Numbered from the stretch's first letter, positions 32,163 to 41,423 are shown. The stretch is 42,097 nt of DNA from Bacillota bacterium (GCA_029555925.1 JAKPQU010000362.1:1-42097), one strand, 5' to 3'. Translations and numbers: made by a program. Notes: a model not told the origin generated them from the letters alone.

Positions 32163-34103
32163 TCACTTTTCACTTTTTATGGCTCCCACTGTTCTGAGCA
32201 TATTATTTAAATCTTCAACTTTCCCGGTATTGTTCAGGCAGGTAAATAACATTTTTGCCTTTTCAATGTTTTTTATTGCTTTTTCTTTTTCCTCCGGAAC
32301 TGTCGATTTATTCTTTAAAAAATTTTCCAGATAAAACGTACCAAGTTCATATAAACTTTCTGCTATATCATAAGACCTCTTTGTATTTTCCAGAAGTTTT
32401 ACACTTTTATATAAATAGTCTCCACCTTTTTCTCTTTCTCCGGTTTTTATATAATACTTGCCCAGAGTTCTGAATATTATGCCTACCTGTACTTTTTCCT
32501 GGATGTTCCCGGATAAAATCAATAATTCTTTTATATATATGCTGCCTGTTTCTATCAAGTTCATTTTAATCAGAGTGTCTATTAATCCTGTCAGACTTTC
32601 GGCTTTAAGTGACATATCATCAGTGATACATTGCCGGAAATGTTCCAACGCAGAAATAAGATTATCAGTCAATAGATGTATTTTCCCTATTCCTGTATGA
32701 GCTTTTACTATTCCTTTTTTTAACCCTTTTTCTTCTGATATGGCAAGTAATTTTTTGAAACATTTTTCAGCTTCTTCCAAATTCCCTTCATTGAAATGTA
32801 CAGTGCCGAGCATATAGAGTATTTTTGCAGATGAACTGGTTGGATTTTTCTGCATGGAAAGACTTTTTTCCAGATAATATTTACTTTCTTCTTCACAGGA
32901 AGTATGTTCATATATATCTTCGCCAAGTCTGGCATAAAGAAAGGCCATAGCAGCACAATCCCCGGCGTGTTCAGCTTCTTCTATTGCCTGTTTTAATATC
33001 TCCATCGCCTTATTTATATTATTTAACCTGTTTCTATATAGATCTTCTATTTCCAGAAGTGTTTGAAGGACAGAATTAAAATTTTTTATTTCACGAAAAA
33101 GTTCCATAGATTTTTTGAGACAATTCATACTTCTGGGTATTTCTCCGTTTATTCTGAAGGTTTTTGCAAGATGAAAAAGTCTTTTCCCTTCAAGATTTTT
33201 AAAGATAATATCTGTTTCTTCTTTATTGTTTTTTGTTGTTTTTACGGCAGAGATTTTGCTCCTCTCTTCTATTATTACTGTATTTAAAGCCTCTCTTACA
33301 GATAAAGCAGAAGGATATCTTTTCTCGGGAGCTTTTTCCAGTAATTTCATTATAATACTCTGAAAATTTTCACTTATGTCGGGATTTAATTTACATGGAG
33401 CGGTTGGAGTGGCAGTGGTTTGCTGCATAAGAAGGGCGGTGAAATTTTCTTCTTTAAATGGAAGAGAACCTGTAGAAAGTTCATATAAAGTTACACCGAG
33501 AGAATAAAGGTCTGACAAAGGAGTCACTTCATGGCCGAGTATTTGCTCCGGAGACATATAGGTTACGGTACCTATGAGAGAGCCTTTAAGTGTAATTCTG
33601 GGAAGTTTATTCAGCAAATCTTTTGCTACACCGAAATCTGTTATTTTTACGATTCCTTCCGAAGATACAAGAATATTGGCAGGTTTTATATCCCTGTGGA
33701 CTATGCCTTTTGAATGGGCATGACTCAGAGCAGAACAGATTTGGATAGACGATTTCAGAAGGCAATCCATCGGAACAGGAGAAGCTTTCAAATATTCTTT
33801 TAGCAGTATGCCTTTTACATATTCCGTAACAATATAACTGTTTTTTTCTCTCTGAACGAATCTGTAAAAGGACAGTATATTTGGATGATGGAGTCTTGAA
33901 ATCAACAGAGCTTCTCTTTGAAATCTTTTCAGAGTATGTTCCGGCACATCATCATCTGATAGCATCTTTATTGCAACTTCTCTTTTTTCCACAGTATCAT
34001 AACAGAGAAGCACTATGCCTGTGCTGCCTCTTCCCAGTTCCTTTATTACTTCATAACGACTGTCTGGAATTTTGTCTGTCAATGTGTTTTTCCTTTCCGA
34101 CAT
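32163..34103 (-). CDS. Ser/Thr protein kinase with TPR repeats
   Basis: 646 residues. A complete PknB-type kinase (17-285) with LGRGSTGIV, Lys46, HRDIKPAN (Asp138), DFG (156-158) and TYMSPEQ, followed by TPR repeats from about 305 to 630. No zinc ribbon and no membrane segment, unlike the other kinases in the window, so it is probably cytoplasmic with TPRs for partner binding. It starts seven bases after the APC permease stop with only a weak ribosome site, so its translation is probably coupled to the permease, which suggests a functional link such as transport control. Confidence 0.93.
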   Translation of the reverse strand: MSERKNTLTDKIPDSRYEVIKELGRGSTGIVLLCYDTVEKREVAIKMLSDDDVPEHTLKRFQREALLISRLHHPNILSFYRFVQREKNSYIVTEYVKGILLKEYLKASPVPMDCLLKSSIQICSALSHAHSKGIVHRDIKPANILVSSEGIVKITDFGVAKDLLNKLPRITLKGSLIGTVTYMSPEQILGHEVTPLSDLYSLGVTLYELSTGSLPFKEENFTALLMQQTTATPTAPCKLNPDISENFQSIIMKLLEKAPEKRYPSALSVREALNTVIIEERSKISAVKTTKNNKEETDIIFKNLEGKRLFHLAKTFRINGEIPRSMNCLKKSMELFREIKNFNSVLQTLLEIEDLYRNRLNNINKAMEILKQAIEEAEHAGDCAAMAFLYARLGEDIYEHTSCEEESKYYLEKSLSMQKNPTSSSAKILYMLGTVHFNEGNLEEAEKCFKKLLAISEEKGLKKGIVKAHTGIGKIHLLTDNLISALEHFRQCITDDMSLKAESLTGLIDTLIKMNLIETGSIYIKELLILSGNIQEKVQVGIIFRTLGKYYIKTGEREKGGDYLYKSVKLLENTKRSYDIAESLYELGTFYLENFLKNKSTVPEEKEKAIKNIEKAKMLFTCLNNTGKVEDLNNMLRTVGAIKSEK

Positions 34104-34110
34104 TTAACTG

Positions 34111-35511
34111 TCATTCCATAAAATCTGACTGATGGTTCCTTATTCTCTTTCCTTTGAAATAGAAAAACATTGCTATTAATATAAATAGTACTGAACCTCC
34201 CAGTAATTTCCCTTCATAGAGGAGTGAATTTTTTGTTCCTTCAGGAGGTATGGAACTGAAAAACATACTTAAAAGTGTAATGAACAGTCCTGTAATAGAT
34301 ACGATACATATACCGGCTATCCCTCCCGGAATTAAGCCTCCTGCAAATTTTTCTTTCTTTTTTATTATAAGGAGAGATGTAAACATATAAACATAGGGAA
34401 TAAAGGTTACAATTACTGTCATATCTACAAGCAGTGTGTAGGCTTCTTTAACAGTTGAGCCTGCAATGGCCATGATAATAAATATGGAAGAAATAACTCC
34501 CTGAAAAAGGATTGCCACATAAGGAGTATGCCATGTGGGGTGAATCTTGCCGAAAGAAGAAGGAAGGAAATTATCAATACCTGCTACAAATGGAATTCTT
34601 GCAGAGCCAGAGAGCCATGCCCCTGTACCTCCCACTCCGCCAAGAACGATAAAAATTGCAATAATACTCGTAATGATGGGAAATCCTGTTTTTAATTCCA
34701 CTGATTTTATTGCCTGAAGAAGTCCTGTTATAACACTTATTTCTTTCCCGGGAAGAGCAGCCAGCAGGGATAACGTACCTGCTATATATATAAAGGCTAT
34801 CATTATACCTGAAATAACGATGGCAGCCGGTAAATTTTTTGCCGGTTCTTTTATCTCATCGCCCATGACAGAGGCAAGCTCAAGGCCGGCAAAGCCGAAA
34901 CAGAGGGTGGAAAAAAAGGCAATCATTTTTATATTTCCGAAATCAGGAATAAACTCTTTAAAGGAGAATGGATTGGCAAAGCCGAATTTCCATGTGACAA
35001 ATGAGCCTGCACATATGAGAACTACTATAGGCATCCATGTAGCTATAGCACCGAGATTTTGAACCCATTTTCCTGTTTTCATGCCCACAGTGTTCAGTAT
35101 TATGGCGAGCCACAGGATTACAAGGCAGAATATGAGATTATAAAGTCTGTTTTTTTCCAGATAAAGAGCGGAGTTTCCCAATATATAGACAGACGAACCT
35201 GCCATGTATATAAGAAGTGTAGGGTAGTATATGAGATTGGAAGTCCAGTAGCACCATCCGCATATAAAACCATGAAATTCTCCGAAGCCATGTTTGACCC
35301 ACTGGTATATGCCGCCTTCAGAAGGATATATGCGGGATAGTTCCATTACTGTAAGCCCCTGTGGTATAAAAAACAACAGAGCAGCCAGTAGCCAGAGTGT
35401 AATGGAAGATATACCACCTGCCGCTGCATTTGAAATCCACCTGAGTCCTACAATGGCGGCAATATTAAAAAGTATTAGATCCCTGAGTCCGAGTTCTCTC
35501 TTCAGATCCAT
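34111..35511 (-). CDS. APC-family amino acid permease
   Basis: 466 residues with about twelve hydrophobic segments. The N-terminal LILFNIAAIVGLRWISNAAAGG and the following PQGLTVMELSRIYPSEGGIYQW match the amino acid/polyamine/organocation superfamily signature region, closest by eye to the glutamate/GABA-type exchangers. Also visible are GFAGLELASVMGDEIKEPAKNLPAAI and a GGVGGTGAWLSGSARIPF loop. It is a cytoplasmic-membrane transporter; the substrate cannot be told from sequence. Only a weak AAGAAAA ribosome site precedes the ATG. The TPR kinase follows after seven bases. Confidence 0.9.
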   Translation of the reverse strand: MDLKRELGLRDLILFNIAAIVGLRWISNAAAGGISSITLWLLAALLFFIPQGLTVMELSRIYPSEGGIYQWVKHGFGEFHGFICGWCYWTSNLIYYPTLLIYMAGSSVYILGNSALYLEKNRLYNLIFCLVILWLAIILNTVGMKTGKWVQNLGAIATWMPIVVLICAGSFVTWKFGFANPFSFKEFIPDFGNIKMIAFFSTLCFGFAGLELASVMGDEIKEPAKNLPAAIVISGIMIAFIYIAGTLSLLAALPGKEISVITGLLQAIKSVELKTGFPIITSIIAIFIVLGGVGGTGAWLSGSARIPFVAGIDNFLPSSFGKIHPTWHTPYVAILFQGVISSIFIIMAIAGSTVKEAYTLLVDMTVIVTFIPYVYMFTSLLIIKKKEKFAGGLIPGGIAGICIVSITGLFITLLSMFFSSIPPEGTKNSLLYEGKLLGGSVLFILIAMFFYFKGKRIRNHQSDFME

Positions 35512-35577
35512 TTTTCTTCACAGGGAAGAAGAATACATATTTTGCACATAAAAAAGCTCCTGTTATGCAGAATAGTT

Positions 35578-35642
35578 CAGCAGCCAGACCGTTATAAATT
35601 CTTTAAAGCAGAATTCATAATGTCCATAAAAGCTGGCTGCTG
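35578..35642. repeat. Perfect 10-bp inverted repeat
   Basis: CAGCAGCCAG (35578-35587) and CTGGCTGCTG (35633-35642) lie between the peptidase and permease genes; spacing of 45 bases. It may be a terminator or a processing site. Confidence 0.5.
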
Positions 35643-35654
35643 ATAGCTAAAACA

Positions 35655-36623
35655 TTATTCTTCGTATTGTAGGAATTCTGGATCTATCTTTCTGTAGTCG
35701 ACACTCCTGGTAGTAGTCGGGAATTCATATCCGTTAAAGATCTGCTCTTTATAATAATTATAGGATTCCTTCATTATATCGATAGATTCGCTTACATATT
35801 TAGCTTCTTCACTGTCAGGAGCCAGGGTTTTCAGTTCTTTTTCCATAGAAGCAATTTTATCTTTAAATCTCTGCGGGTAAGCAATATATTCTCTGAAGGT
35901 TTCGGCGAAATGTTCTTTAAAGTTTTTCCTTGCATATTTTTCTGCCTTTTCGCCGTCTTTCATCCAGGGATGGGATTCTACGTAGGCATCACACCTGTCC
36001 CATACCGTTCCTGTAGCATCATCTGCTATATTATCGGGATCATGTCCCTTTGCCTTTGCATCTGCTTCTAACGTGTCTGCTCTTACCGTTATATCTCTGC
36101 CTTTAGAGTCTAAAATCGGCGGATAGGGGCTTTCTCCTTCTACATCAGGTTTTAATGCATCATGGGTGGCATGACCGTATTCGTGGACTGAAGTAAGGAT
36201 CATTGTCTGAACAGGAAAAGGTTTATCTGTTTTTGTAAAGCGGTATATTACAATATCTTTAAGCATTGGAGAATATCTTCCTGCCGCTCTTCCGTTCGGA
36301 TCTTTTGCTTCTACGGACAGAGGCAGATTTACCGGCCTTTTCTCCTTCGGCATTTTAGCCACAACCGATTCAAGGCCTTTCATTAATTGCAACTGATCCT
36401 GGTCTGTCATAAGCTCTGACGGACATGAAAATTTTATACCCATCTCTGCAAGCCTGGTTTTCCCGGCAATTAATTCAGGATTTATTGTAGCAGGCGGAGG
36501 AGTGACTTCTCCAGGTTTGTAGGTATCTATCTGTTCCGGTGCTTTTGAAATTTTCTTCTGTGAACCGGATAAAGAAACCGATTTTGCGCTATGTGCATTA
36601 TAAGCTGTTTTTATATCTGACAT
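35655..36623 (-). CDS. ATLF/PPEP-like zinc metallopeptidase
   Basis: 322 residues. The zinc-binding HEYGH (147-151) with catalytic Glu148 and the downstream EHFAETFREYI (third ligand probably Glu241) match zincins of the anthrax-lethal-factor-like/Pro-Pro endopeptidase group. The first 50 residues are disordered, end in a Pro-rich stretch (GEVTPPPATI) and contain no signal peptide, so it is either cytoplasmic or exported by a non-Sec route. AAAGGGG lies nine bases before the ATG. Upstream is a pair of TTAACA sites 11 bases apart (36713-36729), like those before the FliK-like gene. The substrate is unknown. Confidence 0.75.
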   Translation of the reverse strand: MSDIKTAYNAHSAKSVSLSGSQKKISKAPEQIDTYKPGEVTPPPATINPELIAGKTRLAEMGIKFSCPSELMTDQDQLQLMKGLESVVAKMPKEKRPVNLPLSVEAKDPNGRAAGRYSPMLKDIVIYRFTKTDKPFPVQTMILTSVHEYGHATHDALKPDVEGESPYPPILDSKGRDITVRADTLEADAKAKGHDPDNIADDATGTVWDRCDAYVESHPWMKDGEKAEKYARKNFKEHFAETFREYIAYPQRFKDKIASMEKELKTLAPDSEEAKYVSESIDIMKESYNYYKEQIFNGYEFPTTTRSVDYRKIDPEFLQYEE

Positions 36624-36711
36624 GAATATGTCCCCTTTGCTGTTAGAGTGTTAATAATATTATAAAATAAATTCTTTAAAAGTAAAGTGTTTATGATGAT
36701 TTAAGCCAAAG

Positions 36712-36729
36712 GTTAACATGTTGTTAACA
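36712..36729 (-). promoter_or_regulatory. Pair of PHO-box-like sites
   Basis: GTTAAC at 36712 and at 36723 are exactly 11 bases apart and give TTAACA-N5-TTAACA on the plus strand and TTAACA-N5-TTAACC on the minus strand. A TATAAT is found on the minus strand at 36664-36659, nearer the peptidase gene. Confidence 0.45.
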
Positions 36730-36756
36730 AATTGCCGTAGGGGAGTCGTATAAGCT

Positions 36757-36774
36757 CCCGTAACGCGTTACGGG
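36757..36774. repeat. 18-bp perfect palindrome
   Basis: CCCGTAACGCGTTACGGG lies between the divergent peptidase and brxB genes. It shares ACGCGT with the heptamer family and could also serve as an operator. Confidence 0.6.
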
Positions 36775-36817
36775 ACGTAGGAATATTTTTGTATATATAG
36801 AATATTAATAAGAAAGA

Positions 36818-36865
36818 AGCAGTTCAGCAGTTCAGCAGTTCAGCAGTTCAGCAGTTCAGCAGTTC
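36818..36865. repeat. Six exact tandem copies of AGCAGTTC
   Basis: Six identical octamers lead directly into the brxB leader. The period of eight differs from the seven of the other repeats. The rest of the 36624-36901 gap has no gene. Confidence 0.9.
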
Positions 36866-36886
36866 AGTTACTTTAGCTGACATGCT
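36855..36886 (+). repeat. 32-nt leader repeat before brxB
   Basis: Identical over 32 bases to 37475-37506 before brxC. It begins TTCAGCAGTTCAG and ends GCTGACATGCT, a few bases ahead of the brxB ribosome site. Confidence 0.85.
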
Positions 36887-36901
36887 AAAAAGGAGAGAAA
36901 A

Positions 36902-37459
36902 ATGAAAACCAGAGAGAATTTAGAGAAAATCCTTCCTAAGATTAAAACAAAGGAATTCATGGAAAACAGAGGCCTCGGTAATGAACTGGGGTTTTATATT
37001 TTCGACTATCCTCCTGAAGATGAATTGTTTATAAGGGATTATATTAAATATATCTTCAAACATCTGTCTGAATCTGATATAAAACCTGTAGAAATAGATC
37101 TCTATAAAATTATGCTTGAAATCCTTAAAAGTAAGAAGATATTTGATAAGGTAATCGCCATGGAAAAGGCCAGAGGAGATAAGGAATTAAAGAAGGCCTT
37201 ATCTCCTGTCTTGAAGCCTGAAAATTTTATAAAAATCATTAAGGATAAGATAGAAGGTTATAATCTTATTTTCCTTACAGGTATAGGGAAAGTCTGGCCG
37301 CTGGTGCGCTCCCATACCATACTTAATAATCTTCATTCCGTATTGGATAGCATTCCTGTAATAATGTTCTTTCCCGGCAAATACAATCAGATAGAGCTGC
37401 AGTTATTCGGCAAATTCAGAGATGATAATTATTATAGAGCATTTCAACTGGTCAGCTAG
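36902..37459 (+). CDS. brxB: BREX protein BrxB (DUF1788)
   Basis: 185 residues, the usual BrxB length. Typical blocks are GLGNELGFYIFDYPPEDEL, FIRDYIKYIFKHL, FLTGIGKVWPLVRSHTILNNL and DSIPVIMFFPGKY with DDNYYRAFQLV at the end. BrxB is a core small protein of BREX phage-defence systems, which methylate host DNA and block phage replication. AAGGAGAG precedes the ATG. In BREX type 1 operons brxA normally stands just upstream; here the upstream neighbour is a divergent peptidase, so brxA is absent from this position. brxC follows after 83 bases. Confidence 0.93.
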   Translation: MKTRENLEKILPKIKTKEFMENRGLGNELGFYIFDYPPEDELFIRDYIKYIFKHLSESDIKPVEIDLYKIMLEILKSKKIFDKVIAMEKARGDKELKKALSPVLKPENFIKIIKDKIEGYNLIFLTGIGKVWPLVRSHTILNNLHSVLDSIPVIMFFPGKYNQIELQLFGKFRDDNYYRAFQLVS

Positions 37460-37474
37460 TCAGCATGTCTGCAA

Positions 37475-37506
37475 TTCAGCAGTTCAGTTACTTTAGCTGA
37501 CATGCT
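37475..37506 (+). repeat. 32-nt leader repeat before brxC
   Basis: Exact copy of 36855-36886. Here its GACATGCTGA end pairs perfectly with TCAGCATGTC (37460-37469), and CAGTTCAG inside it pairs with CTGAACTG (37512-37519), so alternative hairpins are possible just ahead of the brxC ribosome site. Confidence 0.85.
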
Positions 37507-37542
37507 GAAATGCTGAACTGCCAGTACAAAGGAGATAATCAA

Positions 37543-40500
37543 ATGAAAATCGAAGACCTTTTTTATAAAAATATCTACAGAAACATAAACGGTGTAATCA
37601 AGGTGGAACAGGATGACTACGATAATGTCTATCAGGAACTTGATGAATATGTGGTGACAAAAGAAATGGATAAACATTTCCATGACTTTTTCTCTTCCTA
37701 TGTAAAATCCCTGGACTATAAGACAGATAAAATAGGTGTATGGGTATCAGGGTTCTTTGGAAGCGGTAAATCTCACTTCATCAAAATCCTCTCTTACCTT
37801 CTGGCCAATAAGACTGTAGACGGTAAAACTTCTCTTCAGTTCTTTCAGGACAAATTTCAGGACGAAATGCTTCTTTCGGATATAAAAAGAGCTATTACAA
37901 AAGGGACAACAGATGTAATACTTTTTAATATAGACTCAAAAAGCGATGCCCTTAATAAGTCAGATAAGGAAGGCATAGTCAGAGTATTCATGAAGGTCTT
38001 TAATGATATGCAGGGTTACTGCGGAGAAATCCCCTGGCTTTCCGACCTGGAAAGACAGCTTGATAAAAGAGGACAGTATTCTTTATTCAAAGATAAATAT
38101 AAAGCCATTACAGGTCAGGACTGGGTAGAAAACAGAGAATCCTTCTATTTTGACAGTGATAATATAGTGAAAGCTCTGACAGAATCTACAGACATGTCAG
38201 AAGAAGCTGCACGGAAGTGGTACGACACGGGAGAAAAGAATTACACCCTGAGTATAGAGAAATTTGCCAGAATCCTTATGGATTACTGTAATTCAAGAGG
38301 AGACCACAGGGTCATATTCCTTGTAGATGAAATAGGACAGTATATAGGCGATAATACAGATCTTATGCTCAATCTTCAGACCCTTACGGAAGACCTTGGA
38401 AGAATGCTTAACGGTAAAGCCTGGATAGTTGTTACTTCACAGGAAGCTATAGATTCAATTACAAAACTTAAAGGCAGGGATTTCTCGAAGATTAAAGGTC
38501 GTTTTTCTACAATGTTAACCCTTTCGAGTGATAATACAGATGCAGTCATAAAGAAACGTATCCTGGAAAAGAAGGACCATGTAAAATCTCATTTATCTCT
38601 TTATTATGAGGAAAAGAAGGCCATACTCCGTAATCTTATAAGCTTTTCTTCTGCCACTGCAGAGATGAAATCTTTTACTTCACCTGAAGAATTCATAGAG
38701 GTTTATCCCTTTATTCCATATCAGTTCAATCTGGTGCAGAAAGTCTTTGAACAGATAAGGAGAACAGGAGCATCGGGAGCACATCTTTCTGAAGGTGAGC
38801 GGTCTATGCTGAGTGCTTTTCAGGAAGCCGTCAAATCTACAGGAAGCTATGATACAGGAAGACTTGTTCCGTTTTCTTATTTCTATAAATCCATTGAAAC
38901 CTTCCTTCATTCAGGAATAAAGCGAACCATCAATCAGGCATCCGAGAACAGCCATCTGAAACCGGAAGATATTGAACTCCTTAAAATCCTCTTTATGATT
39001 AAATATATAAAAGAGATAAGGCCAAATGTAGAAAACCTGGTTACACTGAGTGTATCTCATATAGATCAGGATAAAATCATTTTAAGAAATTCTATAAGAG
39101 AATCCCTTGAAAGGCTTGTTTTTGAAACACTTGTGAGTAAAAATGGCGATGAGTATGAATTCCTTACAGATGAAGAACAGGATATTGAAAGAGAAATCAA
39201 GGATATAAAAATAGAGGAGCAGAATATTATAGAATATGCTGCAAATATTATCTTTGAGGATATATATAAAGATAAAAAGTATAAATATAAAAACTCTAAC
39301 TATTATCCTTTTAATTGTAAAGTTGATAGCTATTCTAAAGGAAACCAGGGATACGAAATTACTCTTAAATTCATGACTGGCTGGGATGATAATTATTCCT
39401 CTTCTAATTTTAATATGATAATGGAATCAACAGATGGTATATTAATAAAGTTTCCCGATGATGATACATTCCTTCAGGAAATAAAGAAAGTTCTTCAGAT
39501 AGAGAAGCTTATGAGCCGTAAAGGTTCAATTAATAACAGTGACACTATACAGAAAATAATAAACAGCAAAAACTCCGAGAGGCAGAAGATAATAGACAGG
39601 GTTAAATTTCTCATAGAAGGTGCAATTAAAGACAGTATTATCTATTTATGCGGGGACAAAATTTCTGTTAACGGAGGGAATGCAAAGGATATTATAAATA
39701 ATTCCCTCTGTAAAATGGTGGAGAATGTATATTCCAGAGTGGATTATGTGAAAAAGCATATAAACAATGGAGATGATTTATTTGAGATATTAAATGCAAA
39801 TGATCTGGATTTATTCAGGCAGAGTCAGTGGGACAGTAATAAACTTGCCACAGAGGAAGTAAAGGGATTTATTGATACACAGGGTAAAAGGTCTTTAAAA
39901 ACTACCGTAAAGGCCGTTAAAGACAGATATACAAAAAAGCCTTACGGATGGTCTGAGCTTGATATAGCCGGTCTTCTTTCATCTCTGTTTACCCTTGGAG
40001 ACATTAAAATCAGATATCAGAACGAATATATAAAAGATAAGAAGGTCATACCTGATTATTTCACAAAAAAGGATTACTCCGAGAAAGTATTACTTGAACC
40101 CAGACCTAAAATAACGATAGAAGTTATAAATCAGGTCAAAAAGATAATGATGGAGGCTTTCGGAACAGCCAGTCTGCCTGATGACCCTGAAGGATTATTC
40201 AATAAGACTGAAGAAGTCCTGAGCAGTTTTCACAGTGAATTGAAAAATTATAAGGCATCTTATTCTGCCGGCAGGTTATATCCGGGCAGAGATATTGTTC
40301 AGGAAGGGTTAAAACTTTTAGATAAACTGCTGTGTCTGAATGATGAGTTGCAGTTTTTCCAGTCCCTCATAGAGCATAAAGAAGATTTACTGGATATTAC
40401 TGAAGATACGGAACCAGTAAGGTCATTCTTTAAAGGCCAGGTTTCGGTATTTGACAGAGCTCTTTCTGATTATAACAGATTTGTAAATGATAAACCCTAT

Positions 40501-41070
40501 CTTACTGATGAAGCCAGGAAGAATCTGGAAGAAATGAACAGAATATTCCAGATGAAAGAACCTTATAAACAGATTAAAGACCTGCCTCTCCTGGCAGGGA
40601 ATATAGCAGAAGAGCACAGTAAGATTTTAGCTGATTACAGGAAAATCATTATTGATAAAATTGGTCTTGTCCTTCAGGATTTAAGGGAAATTATGGAGAG
40701 AAACAGGGCATATCTGAAAGAATCTTTTGCAGAGAGTATAATTTCCGTCTATACCTGCAAGATTAAAGAAGTTGAACGTATTAATGACTGTGTGAAACTT
40801 AAAGCTCTCACTGTTGAAATAGAAGAATGGAAATCTACTTCTTTAAAGCAGATAGATGATGAGATAGAAAGGCATAAGATAAGTAAACCGGGTGAAACCG
40901 GTGGGCCCGTGCCGGTGCCTGTGAAGAAAATAGAGCAGATAAAAACAGGCGGTCTGGCAAAATGGAATAAGGTTATTGAGACAGAAGATGAACTGGAAGA
41001 ATATATAATTCATTTAAGAGGAAAACTTCAGAAGATTCTGGATGAGGATAAGAAAATAAGGCTGGTATGA
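37543..41070 (+). CDS. brxC: BREX P-loop ATPase BrxC
   Basis: 1,175 residues from the ATG at 37543, preceded by AAAGGAG; the open frame extends 33 bases further upstream through repeat sequence. Opening KIEDLFYKNIYRNINGVIKV is typical. The Walker A motif is GFFGSGKSHF (70-79) and the Walker B is VIFLVDEIGQ (Asp262-Glu263). DRHR-like sensor sequence is replaced by KGRFSTMLTLSS, and the long helical C-terminal half carries coiled coils. BrxC is the large ATPase found in all BREX types. Length is close to the usual 1,200. pglX follows, but with a toxin-antitoxin pair in between. Confidence 0.94.
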   Translation: MKIEDLFYKNIYRNINGVIKVEQDDYDNVYQELDEYVVTKEMDKHFHDFFSSYVKSLDYKTDKIGVWVSGFFGSGKSHFIKILSYLLANKTVDGKTSLQFFQDKFQDEMLLSDIKRAITKGTTDVILFNIDSKSDALNKSDKEGIVRVFMKVFNDMQGYCGEIPWLSDLERQLDKRGQYSLFKDKYKAITGQDWVENRESFYFDSDNIVKALTESTDMSEEAARKWYDTGEKNYTLSIEKFARILMDYCNSRGDHRVIFLVDEIGQYIGDNTDLMLNLQTLTEDLGRMLNGKAWIVVTSQEAIDSITKLKGRDFSKIKGRFSTMLTLSSDNTDAVIKKRILEKKDHVKSHLSLYYEEKKAILRNLISFSSATAEMKSFTSPEEFIEVYPFIPYQFNLVQKVFEQIRRTGASGAHLSEGERSMLSAFQEAVKSTGSYDTGRLVPFSYFYKSIETFLHSGIKRTINQASENSHLKPEDIELLKILFMIKYIKEIRPNVENLVTLSVSHIDQDKIILRNSIRESLERLVFETLVSKNGDEYEFLTDEEQDIEREIKDIKIEEQNIIEYAANIIFEDIYKDKKYKYKNSNYYPFNCKVDSYSKGNQGYEITLKFMTGWDDNYSSSNFNMIMESTDGILIKFPDDDTFLQEIKKVLQIEKLMSRKGSINNSDTIQKIINSKNSERQKIIDRVKFLIEGAIKDSIIYLCGDKISVNGGNAKDIINNSLCKMVENVYSRVDYVKKHINNGDDLFEILNANDLDLFRQSQWDSNKLATEEVKGFIDTQGKRSLKTTVKAVKDRYTKKPYGWSELDIAGLLSSLFTLGDIKIRYQNEYIKDKKVIPDYFTKKDYSEKVLLEPRPKITIEVINQVKKIMMEAFGTASLPDDPEGLFNKTEEVLSSFHSELKNYKASYSAGRLYPGRDIVQEGLKLLDKLLCLNDELQFFQSLIEHKEDLLDITEDTEPVRSFFKGQVSVFDRALSDYNRFVNDKPYLTDEARKNLEEMNRIFQMKEPYKQIKDLPLLAGNIAEEHSKILADYRKIIIDKIGLVLQDLREIMERNRAYLKESFAESIISVYTCKIKEVERINDCVKLKALTVEIEEWKSTSLKQIDDEIERHKISKPGETGGPVPVPVKKIEQIKTGGLAKWNKVIETEDELEEYIIHLRGKLQKILDEDKKIRLV

Positions 41071-41098
41071 GCAGATGCTCACTAGCTGAATGGAATTA

Positions 41099-41127
41099 TT
41101 GTTGCAATTATCTGGATATGCTATAAT
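41099..41127 (+). promoter_or_regulatory. Probable promoter of the toxin-antitoxin pair
   Basis: TTGTTG (41099-41104), 17-base spacer, TATAAT (41122-41127), located between brxC and the antitoxin gene. It suggests the pair can be transcribed on its own inside the BREX cluster. Confidence 0.6.
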
Positions 41128-41201
41128 ATTTTAAGAAAATGTTATTTATGAAACCTTTAGATTCTTTCAAGGCAGGGGTTTGATAAGGCAGGTGTATTAA
41201 G

Positions 41202-41423
41202 GTGTATAAAACAATAGAAGCAATCTATGATAATGGACAGATTATATCAGTTGATGAGCCTATTAATATAAAAAGAAGTAAGGTTCTTATTACAATTTTA
41301 GAAGAAGAACCGGAAAAAGTCAGAGGTATAAGTGGGGAAGAATTATCGAAATATCAGGGTATAGTAAAAAGTTTCAAAGAAGATCCTGTTGCATATCAGA
41401 GGAGACTGAGGGATGAGTGGTAA
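41202..41423 (+). CDS. Antitoxin, DUF104/VapB-like
   Basis: 73 residues starting with GTG, nine bases after AAGGCAGG. The N-terminal half (YKTIEAIYDNGQIISVDEPINIKRSKVLITIL) has the beta-strand pattern of AF2212/DUF104-type antitoxins that pair with PIN toxins; the C-terminal helix would wrap the toxin. It overlaps the toxin gene by 11 bases, so the two are translationally coupled. The pair interrupts the brxC-pglX junction. Confidence 0.8.
   Translation: MYKTIEAIYDNGQIISVDEPINIKRSKVLITILEEEPEKVRGISGEELSKYQGIVKSFKEDPVAYQRRLRDEW

Noticed and set aside
36818..36865. CRISPR array
   Set aside because: Units are eight bases, contiguous and without spacers. No stretch of the window shows repeats with regular unique spacers, despite the cas6 gene.
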